Of a stretch of DNA of 64,000 nt, positions 61,412 through 64,000 are shown in pieces. The stretch spans positions 160,798 through 224,797 of the forward strand of contig JAENVS010000005.1 of NCBI GenBank assembly GCA_016650445.1. The letters are read 5' to 3'. The notes below the pieces were generated by a model. That model did not search any database. It saw only the letters and a program-made list of their open reading frames with translations, and was not told the origin of the DNA. The first letter of the stretch is position 1. The number at the start of each line of letters is the position of its first letter. A program made the translations under genes and the position numbers. This stretch comes from Frankiaceae bacterium. Lineage in GTDB: Bacteria; Actinomycetota; Actinomycetes; Mycobacteriales; SCTD01.

Positions 61412-61463
61412 GCGACCTCGCCCGCGGGGCCCTACCTCCCTCGCATCCGCGCACGGCTTCTGC

Positions 61464-61489
61464 GAACCTTTTGTCACGATCTGCGCTCT
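61464..61489 (+). promoter_or_regulatory. candidate ECF-type promoter in front of the sigma-factor gene
   Basis: GAACCTTTT (from 61464), a -35-like AACC box, is followed after roughly 11-12 bases by GCGCTCT, a weak version of the ECF CGTC-type -10. It lies 8 bases before the sigma ATG. An autoregulated ECF promoter is plausible but the -10 is imperfect. Confidence 0.3.
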
Positions 61490-61496
61490 GCAGGTC

Positions 61497-62081
61497 ATGT
61501 GGAGAGCCACCGGGGGTGGGGGTGTGAGCGCGGACTGGGCTGAGCCCTGCGCGACCGCGCAGGCCGACGCCGCCCTTCCCCGCCTGCCCGGTGTCTCGGC
61601 CGAGGCCGCGCGGGAGTTCGCCGCTCTCTACACGACCGAGTTCGGTCGGCTGGCCGGCTACCTGACCGCCCTGACCGGTGACGCCGACCTCGGCCGGGAC
61701 GCCGCCCAGGAGGCGTTCACGCGGCTGTTCGCGCGCTGGCGCACGGTGCGCGAGCCACGGGCGTTCGCCTACGTCGTCGGCACCAACCTGTGCCGGCACC
61801 GGTGGAAGCAGAGCAGCCGGGAGCGCTCGGCCGTCGAGACCCTCGGACATGCCCTGCCCGACGGGCGCCCGGCCCACGACCCGTGGCTGCGCGACCTCGT
61901 CCAGCGGCTCCCGGTGCGGCTGCGCGAGGTCGTGCTCCTGCACTACTACGCCGACCTGCCGATCAACGAGGTCGCCGCCGCGATCCACCGCCCCGTCGGC
62001 ACCGTCAAACGACGCCTGCACGAGGCGAGGGCCGCCCTCGCCACGGCTGTCGCCGACAGCGAGCCGGGGGTCCCGGTATGA
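61497..62081 (+). CDS. ECF-type RNA polymerase sigma factor (SigE family)
   Basis: 194 residues from ATG 61497; GTG 61524 is an alternative. Region 2 is EFAALYTTEFGRLAGYLTALTGDADLGRDAAQEAFTRLF, with the promoter-melting segment near residue 60. Region 4 is LPVRLREVVLLHYYADLPINEVAAAIHRPVGTVKRRLHEARAAL near residue 140, with the helix-turn-helix. The stop overlaps the start of the next gene (ATGA), which is typical of an anti-sigma partner. Confidence 0.9.
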   Translation: MWRATGGGGVSADWAEPCATAQADAALPRLPGVSAEAAREFAALYTTEFGRLAGYLTALTGDADLGRDAAQEAFTRLFARWRTVREPRAFAYVVGTNLCRHRWKQSSRERSAVETLGHALPDGRPAHDPWLRDLVQRLPVRLREVVLLHYYADLPINEVAAAIHRPVGTVKRRLHEARAALATAVADSEPGVPV

Positions 62082-62650
62082 ACCTCCCTCCGGCCACGTT
62101 CGCTGCGGTCGCTCCGCCGACCGACGGCCTGATCCTCGCGTTCACCTCGGCCCGGCGCAGGCGCAACAGCAAGGCCGGCGTGACGGCGCTCGGGGGCGCG
62201 GTCGCGATCGCCGCGGCGCTGTCGCTCCTCGCTCCCGCGGGTCAGATCCTGGTGCAGGAGCCGCTGCCGCCGGCCCGCGGTGGCCTGCTGCCCGGCGTCG
62301 CCGCGACCAACCGACCCTCGGGGCCGAGCGCCGCGGTCCCGCCTTCTGTGGCGCCCGCACCGGTGCACCGAGTCGACGACGCCGCGGCCGAGCCGGCGCG
62401 CCTCGGCCCCGCCCCGCTCCGGCGTACCCCAGCTGTTTCCACCGAGCAGCGCTGCCCGAGCGGAGGGCGGCTCGCCTGCTTCTTCGTCGGCACACCGAGA
62501 GATGCAGGCGGTACGTCGGTCCGGGGCAACGTCTGCCCGTCGGCCGTGTCGGTCACGGTGGAGTCGTCGTTTCCGGTCAGCGACCCCGTCGCGGTCCCGC
62601 GGTCACGGACGATCACGGCCGGGACGGGCAGCTGCGAGGTCTCCGGCTAG
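62078..62650 (+). CDS. membrane protein, possible anti-sigma partner
   Basis: 190 residues from ATG 62078, overlapping the sigma-factor stop. Residues 1-32 are cytoplasmic (PTDGLILAFTSARRRRNSK). One helix follows (ALGGAVAIAAALSLLAPAG). The extracytoplasmic part is Pro/Ala-rich and has cysteines in EQRCPSGGRLACFF and NVCPSAVS. No canonical anti-sigma zinc motif HxxxCxxC is visible, so the role is inferred from operon context only. Confidence 0.7.
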   Translation: MNLPPATFAAVAPPTDGLILAFTSARRRRNSKAGVTALGGAVAIAAALSLLAPAGQILVQEPLPPARGGLLPGVAATNRPSGPSAAVPPSVAPAPVHRVDDAAAEPARLGPAPLRRTPAVSTEQRCPSGGRLACFFVGTPRDAGGTSVRGNVCPSAVSVTVESSFPVSDPVAVPRSRTITAGTGSCEVSG

Positions 62651-62699
62651 ATCCACCCGCGTGACCGGCAGCGCAGCCGAGTCGGCCAGTGTTCCACCT

Positions 62700-62716
62700 C
62701 AGGACCTTCGACCCTG
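62700..62716 (+). promoter_or_regulatory. DosR-like box upstream of a PNPOx-family gene
   Basis: CAGGACCTTCGACCCTG has the GGACCnnnGACCC core of the dormancy/hypoxia DosR box known in actinobacteria (GGGACnnnnGnCCC). It lies 34 bases upstream of the ATG at 62751. The nearby DevS-like kinase end at 63718 supports the idea of a DosRS-type circuit. Confidence 0.45.
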
Positions 62717-62750
62717 TTCCGCCGAGACGGTGCCCCCGACACTCGGGCCC

Positions 62751-63272
62751 ATGCGAGGGCTTCCCGACGTACTGCTCCGACCGACGCGCGGCGCGCTGAC
62801 CAACGCGCGTGAGGCGACGATGATGCTCGCCCTGACCGTTGCCGACCGGCTGGCCCTCACCGGCGAGCTCGACGCGGACCTCAACGACGACGTCGGTGCC
62901 TTGCGCATGATGAGCCGCACCGAGTGCTATGACCTGCTGCGAACCCGCACCGTGGGTCGGCTCGCCTACGTCGCGCGCGAGGGCGTGCCCGACATCGTGC
63001 CGGTCAACTACGTCCTCGACGGCGACGACATGCTGATCCGATCCGGCCCCGGCCCCAAGCTGCAGGCGGCCGAGCGACGTGACCGGGTGGCCGTCGAGGT
63101 CGACGTCATCGACGAGGCGACGCACACCGGCCGGTCGGTCGTCGTCATGGGTCGGGCGGAGCGGCTGCGGCCCGGCGACACGGAGGGCGACCCGACACCC
63201 TGGGCAAGCGGGCCACGGCGGCACGTCATTCGCGTCCGGCCCGACCGCGTGACCGGCCGCCGGCTCGGCTGA
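62751..63272 (+). CDS. pyridoxamine 5'-phosphate oxidase-like (split-barrel FMN) protein
   Basis: 173 residues from ATG 62751; shorter starts near residue 53 are possible. The first 50 residues are a helical extension. The core reads TECYDLLRTRTVGRLAYVAREGVPDIVPVNYVLDGDDMLIRSGPGPK near residues 60-105, the typical start of the split-barrel flavin-binding fold, and ends near VIRVRPDRVTGRRLG. Such proteins bind FMN, F420 or heme. A DosR-like box precedes it and a second paralogue follows 16 bases later, suggesting a stress-induced pair. Confidence 0.83.
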   Translation: MRGLPDVLLRPTRGALTNAREATMMLALTVADRLALTGELDADLNDDVGALRMMSRTECYDLLRTRTVGRLAYVAREGVPDIVPVNYVLDGDDMLIRSGPGPKLQAAERRDRVAVEVDVIDEATHTGRSVVVMGRAERLRPGDTEGDPTPWASGPRRHVIRVRPDRVTGRRLG

Positions 63273-63288
63273 CAGACATCGACGGCAC

Positions 63289-63714
63289 ATGGACCAGAGG
63301 AGCAGCATGGACCGGCTGGAAGCCTTGAGCCGTGCCGAGTGCCTCGAGCTGCTCAGCCGCGGCAGCCTGGGGCGCGTCGCGTTCACCGAGCGGGCGCTCC
63401 CGGCCATCCGGCCGCTGAACTACGCGCTGGTCGGCAACCACCTCGTGCTGCGCACCGAGGCGGACGGGCTGGGTCGGCGGCTCGACGGCCAGATCGTCGC
63501 GTTCGAGGTCGACGAGATCGACGCGGAGCAGCAGACCGGCTGGAGCGTCGTCGTCACCGGCTCCGCCCGCCTGCTGCGCAACCCTGGCGACCTCGTGCGG
63601 GCGGAGCCGGTGCCACTGGTTCCGCTCGCCGGCAACGGGCATGACGCCTGTGTCTACGTCATTCCGGGTGACATCACCGGCAGACGAATCCGGCCGGCGT
63701 ACGACGCGGCGTGA
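63289..63714 (+). CDS. pyridoxamine 5'-phosphate oxidase-like (split-barrel FMN) protein
   Basis: 141 residues from ATG 63289; ATG 63307 is an alternative. AECLELLSRGSLGRVAFTERALPAIRPLNYALVGNHLVLRTEADG aligns with the preceding gene's core, so the two are tandem paralogues. GWSVVVTGSARLL and YVIPGDITGRRI close the barrel. Shared function with the upstream copy is likely; ligand unknown. It converges with the histidine-kinase gene 3 bases away. Confidence 0.83.
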   Translation: MDQRSSMDRLEALSRAECLELLSRGSLGRVAFTERALPAIRPLNYALVGNHLVLRTEADGLGRRLDGQIVAFEVDEIDAEQQTGWSVVVTGSARLLRNPGDLVRAEPVPLVPLAGNGHDACVYVIPGDITGRRIRPAYDAA

Positions 63715-63717
63715 GAG

Positions 63718-64000
63718 CTATGCGGGTGCGAGTGGCACCCGCCAGGTGACCCTGGTGCCCGTTCCCGGCGCGGACTCGATCTGCAGGGTGCCGCCGAGCT
63801 GCGCGGCACGAGCGGCCAGGTTGCCCAGGCCGCTGCGCCGCGTCGTGTCACCGATCCCGATGCCGTCATCGACCACTTCCAGCAGGAGCTCGTCGTCGCG
63901 CACGGCCACGCGCACCTCCACGCTGTGCGCACCGGCGTGGCGGGCGCTGTTGCTCAGCGCCTCCCGAAGCGCCGCGAGGGCGTGCTCCGACACGGCCGCC
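63718..64000 (-). CDS. histidine kinase, C-terminal ATPase domain (truncated at the window edge)
   Basis: The open frame runs off the right edge, so only about 94 codons are visible. The N box REALSNSARHAGAHSVEV and the G1 box VVDDGIGIGDTTRRSGLGNLAARA are those of HATPase_c in HisKA_3 (NarL/DevS-type) kinases. GGTLQIESAPGTGTRVTW is the G2/F-box region. The closest resemblance is to DevS/DosS-type sensors, which fits the DosR-like box nearby. The sensor region lies outside the window. Confidence 0.88.
   Translation of the reverse strand, partial: AAVSEHALAALREALSNSARHAGAHSVEVRVAVRDDELLLEVVDDGIGIGDTTRRSGLGNLAARAAQLGGTLQIESAPGTGTRVTWRVPLAPA

Noticed and set aside
1..64000. CRISPR arrays, tRNA/rRNA genes, insertion sequences and prophage genes
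   Set aside because: No regularly spaced repeats, no clover-leaf candidate and no transposase, integrase or phage structural motif was seen in any reading of the window.

Overview
This is a very GC-rich window, densely packed, with many GTG starts, many 4-base ATGA/GTGA start-stop overlaps, and actinobacterial signatures: a ParC-like subunit, a DevS/DosS-like kinase end, a SigE-type ECF factor, SbcCD, and a MoxR/DUF58/transglutaminase-fold module. It is almost certainly chromosomal DNA of an actinomycete. The genus cannot be fixed from the sequence alone. No rRNA, tRNA, CRISPR array, insertion sequence or prophage was seen.

Layout. (1) 1-1.6 kb: end of a topoisomerase IV subunit A gene and a small membrane protein. 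(2) 1.6-22.9 kb: a sugar/glycan catabolic locus. It holds a GH38 enzyme, a GT4 glycosyltransferase, a secreted protein, an SDR, a sulfatase, and a glucarate-dehydratase-like enzyme divergent from the operon GntR(FCD)-SDR-FAH hydrolase-APH kinase-enolase paralogue. On the minus strand follows the operon GH38-ThuA-Gfo/Idh-ROK-epimerase-GntR(UTRA). (3) 23.1-37.2 kb: one long, overlapping plus-strand operon: a LivH-LivM fusion permease, an MFS-LivF-LivG fusion, a MoxR ATPase, DUF58, a transglutaminase-fold protein lacking its catalytic residues and carrying an internal lipobox, two lipoproteins and a family-5 solute-binding lipoprotein. (4) 37.2-52.3 kb: more of the glycan locus: a mannose-6-phosphate isomerase-like protein; a minus operon of (alpha/alpha)6 glycosidase, DUF5005/DUF4185-like secreted protein and SGNH esterase; and a plus operon of Liv-type binding protein, three secreted beta-rich proteins, a PhyH oxygenase, an SMP-30 lactonase and an alpha/beta hydrolase. 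(5) 52.5-64 kb: accessory and housekeeping genes: a decayed toxin-antitoxin-like pair, NUDIX, TmrB-like kinase, DCC protein, methyltransferase, adenylate cyclase, SbcCD, an ECF sigma module, and two PNPOx-like proteins beside a histidine kinase.

How it fits together. A 14-bp near-palindrome close to CCTGTAATCATAGG recurs eight times, in front of the glycan-degradation, uptake and intracellular processing genes and of the UTRA-type GntR gene itself. This suggests one regulon covering about 50 kb. The dehydrogenase, lactonase, dehydratase, SDR and FAH-hydrolase set matches the non-phosphorylative 2,4-diketo-3-deoxy-aldonate route. The extra kinase and enolase paralogue in the same operon suggest that a glycerate product is phosphorylated and converted to PEP, which would be an unusual extension of that route. 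Both statements are inferences from sequence and context.
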